Positions 6,601-13,759 are shown, numbered from the stretch's first letter. The stretch is 15,025 bases of DNA from Cyclostephanos tholiformis (GCA_036939975.1 JALLPB010000853.1:1-15025); one strand, 5' to 3'. Translations and numbers: made by a program. The notes: a model not told the origin generated them from the sequence alone.

Positions 6601-9286
6601 CGGAGCGCTGAAACCAGCGAAATGCTTCTATCACATCATCTCCTTCTCATGGAACTCCGACGGGACGTGGAAATATCAACTCAACGATACCAACCTAGAT
6701 CTCTCAATACAGGTCCCCCTTGCGGACGGCACTCTGTCAACAATTGAACATCTTCCCGTTTCTTCCGCAACAAAAACCCTTGGACAAATGACGTGTCCTA
6801 CAGGTTGTAGCGACGGGGCACTCAATCAGATGTGTGAGAAGGCGCAAAAATGGATCGACAAGGCAAGAGAAGGGCGCCTACATCGTCGTAACTTATGGTT
6901 CCTCCTTGACAAGCAGTTCTGGCCAGGCGTCGCATTTGGTATAAGCAGCATCATGGCAAGCTTTGCTGAGCTTGAGAGATGTATGATGAAGACATATTAT
7001 GGCCTCTTATCGATCAGCGGGGTAAGGCGCTCTATTCGGAAAGAGCTTCGACAGATGGATAGAGGCTTCTATGGATGCGGCTACCCCCATCCAGGGGTCG
7101 AGTGCTTTATCGCACAAATAAGTAAGCTACTCACAAACTATGGGTGTAATACTGGATTGGGTATTCATCTACAAACATCTCTGGAACTAATGGTGATTGA
7201 ATGTGGCGTCTCTTGCCAAGTCCTGGCGCAGCCATACCAGACCTTTAGCAAATGGGTTACGCATTGTTGGTTCAAGTCGGTCTGGGAAAAGGTAGACCTG
7301 TTCGGATTGACCGTTACAATAAAATCTCTCCCACTTTCGTTTCCACGAAAAAATGATGAATGGATGATGAGAGTTCTTCAAAGCGAGGGGTACACTAGCG
7401 ATGAGCTTGTCAGGTTAAATAGGGTACGATGCCATCAACAAGTCCTTTTCTACTCGGATATCTTCGATGCTAGGGGCCGCTCTCTCGACCGCCGATACCG
7501 AACAAAACGACCCACTGGAAGAGAATGGTCCAACCTTATCTTCCCCGTTGAAAAACCCTCCGGAAAAGATTTCCGTCTGTGGAACGACGCACTTGACCAC
7601 ATTGCTCCGCGAGGCATTCCAAAAAACAGGCTTGGTGACCGAATTGCAAAGGGGCATAAAACATGGTCTAACGGCGATGACTTTCAGGAAAGAGAAGAGC
7701 AATCCCCCACCCGATTTTGGCAGGTGCTCCTTAAATGGGAAAGAACTTGGATGTGGGAAAATATTCGGTGGGAAGGGGACGATAACTGGGTAGCAGAGTC
7801 TATTCGACAAGGAACATGCATCGCCGTTACCGATGGCTCATATATGAGAACGCTATTCCCGGACACTCTCTCGGCGGCTTTCGTCTTGGAATGCTCTCGC
7901 GGCTCAGGCAGAATGTGGGGATCCTTCTCAGAATCCAGCAGACGTGCATGCAGCTACAGAGGGGAGTTGGTCGGACTACTAGCGATTCATCTGATCCTAC
8001 TCGCTACTAACGAAGTCAACGTCGGATTAAAAGGACAAGTTCAAATCTACTCCGACTGCTTAGGCGCCCTCGACAAGGTTAAAAACCTCCCGCCGGCAAG
8101 GATTCCAACAGGCAGTGCACACTCAGACGTACTAAAAATTATTCTATTAAATTGCTCGGCGATCTCTTTCGATAGGTTCTACTCCCATGTCTCGGCACAT
8201 CAGGATGATCATAAATCCTTTCTATCCCTTTCTAGAGAGGCACAGCTCAATTGTTCCATGGACTATCTTGCAAAAAAGGCTCTCTGGGACCTGAGGGCAA
8301 CACACCTCCCGGAGCAACAGGCCTTCCCCCTTGAACCAATATGTATTTTTGCAGGCCCAACCAAACTCACAGCAGATATGGGCGACTACATTCGGTTTTG
8401 GACTCATCGTCAGATGGCCAAAGAGACTTTCCACAGCCTCAAGATTCTCTTCCATCATGAGTTCGACTACGTTGACTGGGAGATGGTGTATGAAACCCTA
8501 CGGGAGGTACCCCGATTGTTTCAATTGTGGGCGTGTAAGCAAGTGATGGGAATAGCAGGTACGATGGAATGGGACAGATCGGAGGAGCGCAAATGCCCTA
8601 GTTGCACTATCGCTAGAGACACATGTGCCCACGTGATTTCATGCAATCACGAAGGACGAGTGGAAGCGCTCAAGCTAACACTAGATCTTGCTGAGTCATG
8701 GTTGGAAGGGATGGACACGGAACCAGATCTCCTTGACTGCATCATGGAATATGCACATGGCAGGGGTGGTCGAACAATGGAATCGATATGTGAAGGATTA
8801 GGACCTCGGTTTCAGCAACTGGCGAAGGAACAGGACGCGATTGGATGGAGAAGGTTTATGGAAGGGATGATCAGTAAGGAGATGAGAGCAATTCAATATG
8901 AATTTTACCACGCGCACGGTTTGACTCTAAGCTCAACTAGATGGACCAAAGGGTTAATACTGAAACTCCTAGAAACTACCCATGGGCAGTGGATATATCG
9001 CAATGTCCAAATACATGACAACGTGGCAGGGACGCAAGCAACACTACGGAAGGAAGCGATTCTGAAGGAAATTGAGGACCAAATGGAGCTAGGGGCCGAC
9101 GGGCTATTGAAGGAAGACCATTGGATGCTGGAGGTAAATTTGGGGGACTTGGAGACAAACAACGGGGAGCAGGCGGAATACTGGCTGCTAGGCATTCGAG
9201 CTGGACGGATGGCCTGCGCACTAAAGGGAACACAGAATCAGCCAGGGCTGCAGCCACCGGACCGAAATGAGACGGGCGCTACATGA
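3680..9286 (+). CDS. Retroelement ORF2 polyprotein: EEP endonuclease, reverse transcriptase, RNase H, Cys/His cluster
   Basis: This is about 1868 aa from ATG 3680; an earlier GTG at 3662 is in frame. The order of domains is as follows. (1) EEP endonuclease, about 3950-4740: Asn in ENVNG, Glu in CEHK (4061), GYNPCG, DAN at 4505, and GDH at 4712-4720 near the end. (2) A long basic linker, about 4780-5500. (3) Reverse transcriptase, about 5740-6700: S-G-L-H-F-G-H-Y, motif A VDADNCYDRI (catalytic Asp 6152), motif B CQGNGAAP (6344) and motif C FVDD (6482-6493). (4) RNase H, about 7815-8270: Asp in VTDGS (7832), Glu in RGEL (7964), Asp in YSDC (8054) and HQDD (8198-8209), so the D-E-D-D set looks intact. 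(5) A C-terminal C-x2-C ... C-x-H ... C-x-H cluster at 8594-8650, then a QWIYRN-type tail. It should nick target DNA, copy the element RNA in place and remove the RNA strand. All catalytic residues are present and there are no stops, so this copy may be recent. Confidence 0.88.
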   Translation: MNNTSHSSVLEALSHRASSFCGKTRTQNEATRRLSMIDETGTLDLSGLNLFNENNALQKEMKETYDIPVLEEVLQVHGFAPPKKTAGTVRLIYENVNGINTRLCKNEKVERMKELHDELEIDVAAYCEHKINYRHKMNTNGFNQLFKGGEAAIQSITAHNVQENVGKIQQGGTSLILFGHLTQLLDKNESGKDPTGLGRWSVMTLQGEGVRTRIICGYNPCGNRKTNSSTSYQQQRRFFITTQQDLTCPRKRFHDDLTAQLTKWREEGDRLIVCMDANEDIYRKSIGRTLTSRDGLDMREVVGDFTGKKLGATFFRGSKPIDGVWATQDLNVTHACVMPAGYGVGDHRMFIVDIQELSVVGTTPFKVHQHAARRLNTKVSSGATKKYVERLERNLQKHRLIEKLDTIQRRGINCQDIAQRELNKIDRQSKELMLNAERKCRRIKSGRIPFSPEAALWIRRTQVYRSLVRYHDGLIRNRGNLKRTARRCGIERCFALTIEDVLLRLKVCLQQCDYYRKNGKHYRRTHLYDCLSRARDKEDSAKEKEILEIIQREKDRSFWRRINWVMGKSRNGSVRRVLVENEEEGTLTEHVTQEKIEEAIFDNIHRKRFFLAEAAPACKGQLRGIFGYNAATVTAERILDGNYTFPDDFDKATREICEECARIRLKVPKNSINLSINSTDWKLQWRGKREATSSSESGLHFGHYISGCMSDQISYFHALKSTLVINKGIVLDRWARGLSVMLEKLFGCALITKLRSILLMEADFNATNKIVYGNRMLHKVRQYNLMPEEIYSEKNRLADDGTLVKVLFYDIVRQSRLPAGISAVDADNCYDRIAHPIASLVFQALGVKKEACESIFTTIQDMKFFLRTGFGDSKEYASASGEIKTQGMCQGNGAAPAGWTADSIAMIRAHKRKGHGLRLRTPITNKSIHLAGTLFVDDTDVEHFHLNKSETREEVHRALQDSIINWGRLLIANGGALKPAKCFYHIISFSWNSDGTWKYQLNDTNLDLSIQVPLADGTLSTIEHLPVSSATKTLGQMTCPTGCSDGALNQMCEKAQKWIDKAREGRLHRRNLWFLLDKQFWPGVAFGISSIMASFAELERCMMKTYYGLLSISGVRRSIRKELRQMDRGFYGCGYPHPGVECFIAQISKLLTNYGCNTGLGIHLQTSLELMVIECGVSCQVLAQPYQTFSKWVTHCWFKSVWEKVDLFGLTVTIKSLPLSFPRKNDEWMMRVLQSEGYTSDELVRLNRVRCHQQVLFYSDIFDARGRSLDRRYRTKRPTGREWSNLIFPVEKPSGKDFRLWNDALDHIAPRGIPKNRLGDRIAKGHKTWSNGDDFQEREEQSPTRFWQVLLKWERTWMWENIRWEGDDNWVAESIRQGTCIAVTDGSYMRTLFPDTLSAAFVLECSRGSGRMWGSFSESSRRACSYRGELVGLLAIHLILLATNEVNVGLKGQVQIYSDCLGALDKVKNLPPARIPTGSAHSDVLKIILLNCSAISFDRFYSHVSAHQDDHKSFLSLSREAQLNCSMDYLAKKALWDLRATHLPEQQAFPLEPICIFAGPTKLTADMGDYIRFWTHRQMAKETFHSLKILFHHEFDYVDWEMVYETLREVPRLFQLWACKQVMGIAGTMEWDRSEERKCPSCTIARDTCAHVISCNHEGRVEALKLTLDLAESWLEGMDTEPDLLDCIMEYAHGRGGRTMESICEGLGPRFQQLAKEQDAIGWRRFMEGMISKEMRAIQYEFYHAHGLTLSSTRWTKGLILKLLETTHGQWIYRNVQIHDNVAGTQATLRKEAILKEIEDQMELGADGLLKEDHWMLEVNLGDLETNNGEQAEYWLLGIRAGRMACALKGTQNQPGLQPPDRNETGAT

Positions 9287-9500
9287 TATCTCACACAATC
9301 CCCTGTATAGACAGGGCTGTATGGCTTTCAGAGGCCAAACTTACCGAGGATATAGATCCTTGAGGGAGAGTAGCCCTCTCAAGTGGTCCCGACCGCAGCG
9401 CTGTTTGGTTAAGGCCCTCGGCGTATGAAGACTCCTATAAGGTGAAAAATGTCTAGGTAGCAATATAAATTACCTAATTTCTTAAGTTGTAATGTAATGA
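9287..9500 (+). other. Retroelement 3' untranslated region with a hairpin cluster
   Basis: Non-coding sequence after the ORF2 stop contains four inverted repeats. They are CCCTGT-ATAG-ACAGGG (9301-9316), AGGAT-ATAG-ATCCT (9347-9360), a CTTGAG...CTCAAG hairpin with inner G:C pairs (9359-9383), and TAGGTA...TACCTA (9454-9476). The first two share the same ATAG loop. A short repeat TGTAA-TGTAA follows at 9488-9497. In non-LTR elements the 3' RNA is often recognised by the reverse transcriptase, so these may be that signal (inference). Confidence 0.45.
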
Positions 9501-9699
9501 GGGAGGAGGGGAGCAAAGTCGATGGATTTAATTCCCACCACCTAGCTAGAGAGATACATATTGTTCTCATGTTTTAATATCTTCTCTTAATAATGGAAAG
9601 CAGTACATACGTATTGTACCTACGTATCCGCTCTCTCCTTTTTTGCTTTTCTTCTTCAAAAGTACTATAGTAATTAATATTATCCCACTCGAGCTTCCG
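9501..9699 (+). other. APC11 upstream region (promoter and 5' UTR), possibly including the retroelement end
   Basis: AT-richer, non-coding sequence between the presumed element 3' end and the APC11 ATG. No reading frame here is supported; the frame joined to APC11 upstream starts only with TTG at 9643. No recognisable core promoter element was found. The element boundary is uncertain and could lie in this stretch. Confidence 0.3.
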
Positions 9700-10263
9700 A
9701 TGAGTTCCGACGACGTAAACAACAATTCCAACGACGGCAATAAGACCAGACTGCGGATAAAAATAAAAAGATGGCACGGCGTGGCGAAGTGGACGTGGGG
9801 GGTGGGGGATGACGAGGACGATGTATGCATCGTTTGTCAGTCCGCATTCGAGGGGGTTGCGCCGGGTGTGAAGTTTCCGGGAGATGAGTGCCCCGTCGTG
9901 GTGAGTCTTATGTTCTTCGTTGGTTCGTCGTTTTGTGAAAACGTGGACTCCGAATCCGAATTATTAACGCTAACGATACATGAAATTTTGGACGTAGTGG
10001 GGGAAGTGCGGACATGCGTTTCATTTGCAATGTGTGTCGACGTGGCTTCAAAGTCAAAATAGGTGAGTAACCTCCCTTTGGCGTTGCATATTTTGCTCTG
10101 TATGCGACTTTTGGGGGGAATCTCTGATGCGACTTTTTTGCTATATTCGATTCATTGGTTTCGTTTTGTCGAATGAAGTACCCCGACTTGTCCCACATGC
10201 CGGCAGGAATGGGAATATGGGGCGGTAAAAGCGGTGGATGATGCAAGGACAATTCAGAATTAG
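9700..10263 (+). CDS. APC11: Anaphase-promoting complex subunit 11 (RING-H2 E3 ligase subunit), three exons
   Basis: The exons are 9700-9900, 9998-10062 and 10179-10263, giving 116 aa. APC11 is the catalytic RING subunit of the anaphase-promoting complex, which recruits the E2 and ubiquitinates cyclin B and securin. The N-terminus has the family signature KIKRWHGVAKWTW (residues 21-33), followed by VCIVCQSAFEG, PGDECPVV, WGKCGHAFHLQC and CPTCRQEW. RING ligands C43, C46, C71, H73, H76, C79, C93 and C96 are all present with spacing identical to what I recall of human APC11. Intron 1 (9901-9997) has GTGAGT, a CTAAC branch-like site at 9970-9974 and TAG. Intron 2 (10063-10178) has GTGAGT and AAG. 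The phases (0 and 2) join perfectly. ATG 9700 is the first Met in frame. Oddity: the cysteines at positions 54 and 57 of the extra zinc site are Ala and Val. A short Asp/Asn-rich N-terminal extension precedes the core. Confidence 0.93.
9901..9997 (+). other. APC11 intron 1
   Basis: 97 bp, phase 0. The donor is GTGAGT directly after the PVV codons, the acceptor is GACGTAG, and a CTAAC branch-like motif lies 23-27 nt before the acceptor. Removing it joins PVV to WGKCGHAF exactly as in the APC11 family. Confidence 0.9.
10063..10178 (+). other. APC11 intron 2
   Basis: 116 bp, phase 2. The donor is AG|GTGAGT and the acceptor is GAATGAAG. Splicing creates a Ser codon and gives WLQSQNSTPTCPTCRQEW, with the nine-residue spacing between Trp and Cys seen in APC11 proteins. 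Confidence 0.88.
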
Positions 10264-10647
10264 AAGTCTACGTGGATGCTCATTGTACTTATTATAGCCG
10301 TAAAAGAAATGCAACGTGAACTTTATTCTGGTGATATCCCTGTTGCTGCTTCCTAATTTCGGAAATACACTAAACGAGCCCTTCGAATAGATTGGCTTCA
10401 TCCGATGTTACTTGGATCATCGCTTATGGGTAAGTCAATGCGCAGGGAAATACAGCCGCTTGCCCCGATTAATTATGCTTAAACGTCGTTCACAACCCTT
10501 TGCTTGGAACCGCCGTACTTAGGTAGGCTAGTAGCGAGCCAATGGGTACACTTCAACTTGATGATAGTTAGTACTATTCACTAATTTCAAGATACCGTCA
10601 AATATGGTCCCCTTAGAATTGCCCGCGCTTGGAGTTACACCATCTCC
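10264..10647. other. Convergent intergenic region between APC11 and proline dehydrogenase
   Basis: 384 bp between the two stop codons. It should hold both 3' UTRs and polyadenylation sites. The small open frames on either strand have no protein-like character. I see no RNA gene, repeat or clear terminator. Confidence 0.6.
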
Positions 10648-12898
10648 TCATGCAAATGAACAACGCCTCCTTAGCTCTTCGTGAAGCAAACGAAGCTCAG
10701 TTCCCGTATTCCCCAACACATCCCCGTTTTCCTGCGCTCTCCTCACAAGGTACGGTATCACCTCCCGCACCTTGCCGTATGGTAGATATTTGTATGCATT
10801 GTAACCATTTCGTCCGAGGGCGAAAGTCAGATGATCCGACATGCCGTAAAGCTGGGCGAAGTGAACGCATTCGTCGTTGGGGGCCAGGCCTAGTTCGCTC
10901 ATCAGGTCTACGGCCTTACGTATGCTCGTCTCGTTGTGCGTGGCGATCACAATCTCCGATCCAGGACCGCGACTGATTCGATGACGGAGCAAGTGTTCGA
11001 CGACGTCGTCGAAACAACGATGAGTCCTCTCCGCGTTTTCGTGAATTGGATCAGAATAATTCATCATCCTGGCCCTCTCGCGCTCGTGGACCATGTAAGC
11101 TCCTAAACGGAAAATGGGAACAAAGGGTTCGCATGCCAGTGTGTGAAAAAAGGTGTATTTCCATGTGCACGAAGAAGGCAAGACTTTCGACGGGCGAGTG
11201 GAGCCACGCACAGTCCAAAAGGGCGATGTCTTTCTTGGCTTACCTCGCACCAACTTCGCGGCGAAGTGATAATCGAAGCGATCCGATCGCTTTAAGTCCG
11301 TTATCACCCTTTCCATGGCATCCTTTAGATAGCACTACGAAATATTTCGAATGACGAATCAAGGGTGAGGTGAGCGCTTTTTCTTTTGTTAAAAGATCGA
11401 AAAGTAAGCCGAAATTTAGAATTCGACCGAGTCCATCGTATATAGAAATACTAACCTGATAGGTGTTGAAAACGACCGGCCCATCGCGGTCCCTGCCGTT
11501 GTACTTCCTCTGGAGTTGCAATACGAGGTAGTCTATCGAAGGCTGGTACTTGCGGTGTTCGGCGTCCACGAGGAGTCTCGTGCCGCATCCCGCCGCCACC
11601 TCGGCGAGATCGCAAAGCCGATCGCTCGTCTTACCGAATTGGACGACATCCTCATTTGTGGGCATCGCGCGCGCCAGGGAACACCCGACGTCCCTGCATC
11701 TCGACGCGAACGTCGGCAACGCGTACGGGGCGAAGAGTTCGCTGAAGGAAACGTAGTCTATGATGCCATCGTCGACGTCGACTCCGACGCCCTTTGACGA
11801 ATTCGGCGGTAGCAGCTCGAGGACGTCCATCGGCCCCACGTCATCTATGTGGAAGTAACGTCTTTTGTTTTGTTTCGTTTGAAGGAGAAGGGGACGAACG
11901 AGGAGGATTGAGTAAGACGAAAAAGACGTACGAAAGCCATCGGTCCGATCTAATACCGCACCTCCCTCTCGGGAAGAACACGACGAAGGAAAAACTCAAC
12001 TCGTAACGCCGCGCGAATTCCTCCCTTGTTATCGATCCTGTGCCGTGAACGTCGAATTCATCGACGAATAGTTTCTTAACCTCGAGAATCGAATTCGAAA
12101 TGCGCTCGAGCATGGACGGATCGCACAATGCCGTAACCTTGATGGCGGCATATCCACCACCACCACCACCTCCTCCTCCTCCTACCCCATCTCCACTATT
12201 CGCCGTGGTGGTGTTAATATTGGAAACGTCGCCAGCGATACGCACGCACGATGCGAATGCCGACGCACGTCGATCGTGCTCTACCCCCGATAACGACGAC
12301 GACGCGTTTTCGTCGTCGTCCTCCCCTCCGCCATCATCGTCCTCGACGGCATAATCCAAAATCGCGCGCGCGTTTCCCTCGTTCCGTAATCGTTTCGCGA
12401 CGTCCATCAATTCCGCGACGTCCTCGCCGCCGCAAAAGTGACGAAAGTACGTGATGCGCAGCATCCAATCCGTTACGGTCCGTCCCAATAGCGACGCGGA
12501 TATACGTAATATGGTCTCGGCGTTATCGACGAGGTACCGCACGCGACACGTGCGCAATACGAATATGGCGCGCAATACCCCGAGCGTCGACTTGCGCGAA
12601 TAATGGACATACGATGGGATCATCGTCGTCATGTCGTCGTCGTCGGGCACGTCGAGGATGTGCGATGGTGCATTCCCGATAATATTGCCTTTCATCACGG
12701 CCGCGTCGACGATGTCGCTTCCGCTACCGTCGTCGACTCCACGACTCGACGACGACGACGACGTGGACTCGACGACGGCGACGCGCCCCGACGACGATGA
12801 CGAGGGGGAGGACATCGTCCTCGTCGTAGTCGTGGTAGATGTCGCTCGATATCGACATTCGTCGTAATCGACGCGACTAACGACGGGAAGGAGGAGGT

Positions 12899-12929
<31 letters not shown>

Positions 12930-13061
12930 GTGGTCGTTACTCGTCGCATCGTGCGTACTAATAAAAAAACGCGCGTCGTCGCCATAATAATGACGACGAC
13001 GTGGAGGAGGAAGGGGGAGGAATGGCCCGGCATTCATCGTTACGTTCGTCGCATTCGCGAG

Positions 13062-13092
<31 letters not shown>

Positions 13093-13187
13093 TTATTGGT
13101 ATGGAGATATCGACGGCGATATCGACATGATGTGCGGACGACGAACGACGTGACGATATCGGATATGACGTCGCGTGGAGGAGGCAT
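10648..13187 (-). CDS. PRODH: Proline dehydrogenase, mitochondrial (FAD-dependent), four exons, with EF-hand
   Basis: Exons on the - strand: 13187-12001, 11861-11456, 11334-11244, 11102-10648; 712 aa. It oxidises L-proline to pyrroline-5-carboxylate using FAD and passes electrons to the mitochondrial inner membrane. The N-terminus (1-110) is Arg/Ala/Ser-rich with almost no Asp or Glu until about residue 70, fitting a mitochondrial presequence. Family segments follow: LRAIFVLRTC (205-214), ARAILDYAVE (273-282), AIKVTALC (348-355, Lys350), a degenerate EF-hand loop (Asp379-Glu390), RLLVDAEHRKYQP (491-503), FNTYQCYLKDA, AAKLVRGAY (557-564), VIATHNE, FAQLYGMSD and the substrate-binding YLVRR (679-683). 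All active-site motifs I know appear present. The inserts between 100 and 180, 283 and 345 are low-complexity, including poly-Gly (from 335) and poly-Ser. All three splice junctions restore family sequence exactly. It is convergent with APC11. Confidence 0.95.
11103..11243 (-). other. Proline dehydrogenase intron 3
   Basis: 141 bp, phase 1. The donor is GAG|GTAAGC and the acceptor is CCGTTTAG. Splicing gives KLVRG-AYMVHERERAR, restoring the FAD-contacting LVRGAY motif. Confidence 0.92.
11335..11455 (-). other. Proline dehydrogenase intron 2
   Basis: 121 bp, phase 0. The donor is CAG|GTTAGT and the acceptor is TCGTAG. Splicing gives FNTYQ-CYLKDA, the exact family sequence. Confidence 0.92.
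11862..12000 (-). other. Proline dehydrogenase intron 1
   Basis: 139 bp, phase 2. On the - strand the donor is GTTGAG (12000) and the acceptor is AAAAG (ending 11862), after a pyrimidine-rich tract. I chose this acceptor over CACATAG at 11850-11845 because only this one keeps the frame and gives RRYERYFHIDD followed by GPMDVLELLPP. Confidence 0.75.
12154..12183. repeat. CCA/CCT trinucleotide run encoding poly-Gly in proline dehydrogenase
   Basis: Consecutive CCA units followed by CCT units. On the - strand it encodes an uninterrupted run of glycines just before the conserved AAIKVTALC segment. Likely variable in length between strains (inference). Confidence 0.9.
12720..12910. repeat. GAC/CGA trinucleotide low-complexity tract inside proline dehydrogenase exon 1
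   Basis: Dense GACGAC, CGACGA and TCGTCG units occur on the + strand. The - strand translation is poly-Ser, Thr and Asp (for example SSSSSSRGVDDGSGSD). No family-conserved sequence lies here; it is an expansion between presequence and catalytic domain. Confidence 0.8.
13062..13090. repeat. (GGC)n trinucleotide run encoding poly-Ala in the proline dehydrogenase presequence
   Basis: A perfect GGC/CGG run of about nine units. On the - strand it encodes poly-Ala (residues 34-42) in the putative mitochondrial targeting segment. Confidence 0.9.
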
Positions 13188-13519
13188 TGTTGTTTGTTTT
13201 TGTTCGTTTCTCTATTTTCTCTCTTGATGTTATCCACTCTACTCTTTGTTTGATTTGTTTGAGTGTGTGAATTATTTTAATTTTTTTATTATTCTTGTCG
13301 AGAACAGTATTCCCACCAACGACAACAACGCCGCGTCAGATGATCTCCATGGATGCCGCCTACCTGGCCCCTGCGATACACTGTGCGTGATTCAATGGAC
13401 TTTGTTCTTTTTTCTCCCTCCGCGTTGTTGCTCGATTTTTTTGTTCTTCTATACATGCCATGCTCCGAGTGACATCGTTCGATACATCATATATCTTATG
13501 GTATTATCTTCGGGGAATA

Positions 13520-13536
13520 GGTACACTTTGTGTACC
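13520..13536. repeat. Perfect 7-bp inverted repeat (GGTACAC-TTT-GTGTACC)
   Basis: Seven-base arms with a three-base spacer. It is followed at 13550-13559 by the palindrome TACACGTGTA, whose GTGTAC core echoes the arms. Possible protein-binding site or hairpin; function unknown. Confidence 0.6.
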
Positions 13537-13648
13537 CTCTAACCGAGTGTACACGTGTATTTATGTGACGTGATGTGACGGTGTACCGGCGGTTACCTAC
13601 GAATTCCCGCATAGCGCGAGAAACCATCTTAAACCAAAAACCCTCGTG

Positions 13649-13683
13649 CGAGCCAACAAAGTTCAAGACTTTTGTTTGGCTCG
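13649..13683. repeat. Imperfect inverted repeat with 14- and 16-base arms and a 5-base loop
   Basis: The left arm CGAGCCAACAAAGT (13649-13662) pairs with ACTTTTGTTTGGCTCG (13668-13683), with two single-base bulges and the loop TCAAG. The stem is longer than expected by chance. It could be a foldback element remnant or a structured RNA; there is no evidence of transcription. Confidence 0.6.
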
Positions 13684-13759
13684 AACCATGGTATTGTCGG
13701 ATTCCGTCTACTAGTGGAGATACAAAATATGACATTATGACAAAACGAATGATGAAGTA

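Larger units (their letters stand above)
1..9500 (+). mobile_element. Non-LTR-type retrotransposon with acidic ORF, ORF1 and EEP-RT-RNaseH ORF2
   Basis: One + strand unit holds a leader, an acidic ORF, a Gag-position ORF1 and a very large ORF2, followed by a hairpin-rich 3' region. ORF2 has an apurinic-endonuclease-like (EEP) domain ahead of the reverse transcriptase and RNase H after it, the order found in I/Jockey-like non-LTR elements. No aspartic protease, integrase or long terminal repeat was seen, which argues against an LTR element. The motif set (FVDDTD, CQGNGA, and an S-G-x-H-x-G-H-Y motif) matches a family I recall from diatom genomes, but I cannot place it in a named clade. The 5' end lies at or before base 1. 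The 3' end is not fixed: it must fall between 9287 and 9699. I put it near 9500, after a short TGTAA repeat (9488-9497); there is no poly(A) tail. Target-site duplications could not be identified. Confidence 0.85.
13188..13759. other. Upstream region of proline dehydrogenase: promoter side, hairpins, no gene seen
   Basis: No frame here looks like protein. The first 80 bp next to the gene are T-rich on the + strand, so the transcript leader would be purine-rich. Further out are a perfect hairpin at 13520-13536, overlapping palindromes at 13547-13559 and a long imperfect inverted repeat at 13649-13683, listed separately. No core promoter element was recognised with confidence. Confidence 0.5.

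Noticed and set aside
9643..10062. A single 139-aa unspliced protein across the APC11 locus
   Set aside because: It starts with TTG, reads through intron 1 and loses the RING second half; the three-exon model restores the whole APC11 family sequence.
11841..11860. Alternative acceptor CACATAG for proline dehydrogenase intron 1
   Set aside because: With the GTTGAG donor it puts a stop codon directly after the junction; the AAAAG acceptor at 11863-11862 keeps the frame and adds a plausible RYFHID segment.
13246..13542. 98-aa + strand frame in the intergenic region
   Set aside because: It is Phe/Cys/Leu-rich from T-rich DNA, with no family resemblance and no splice context.
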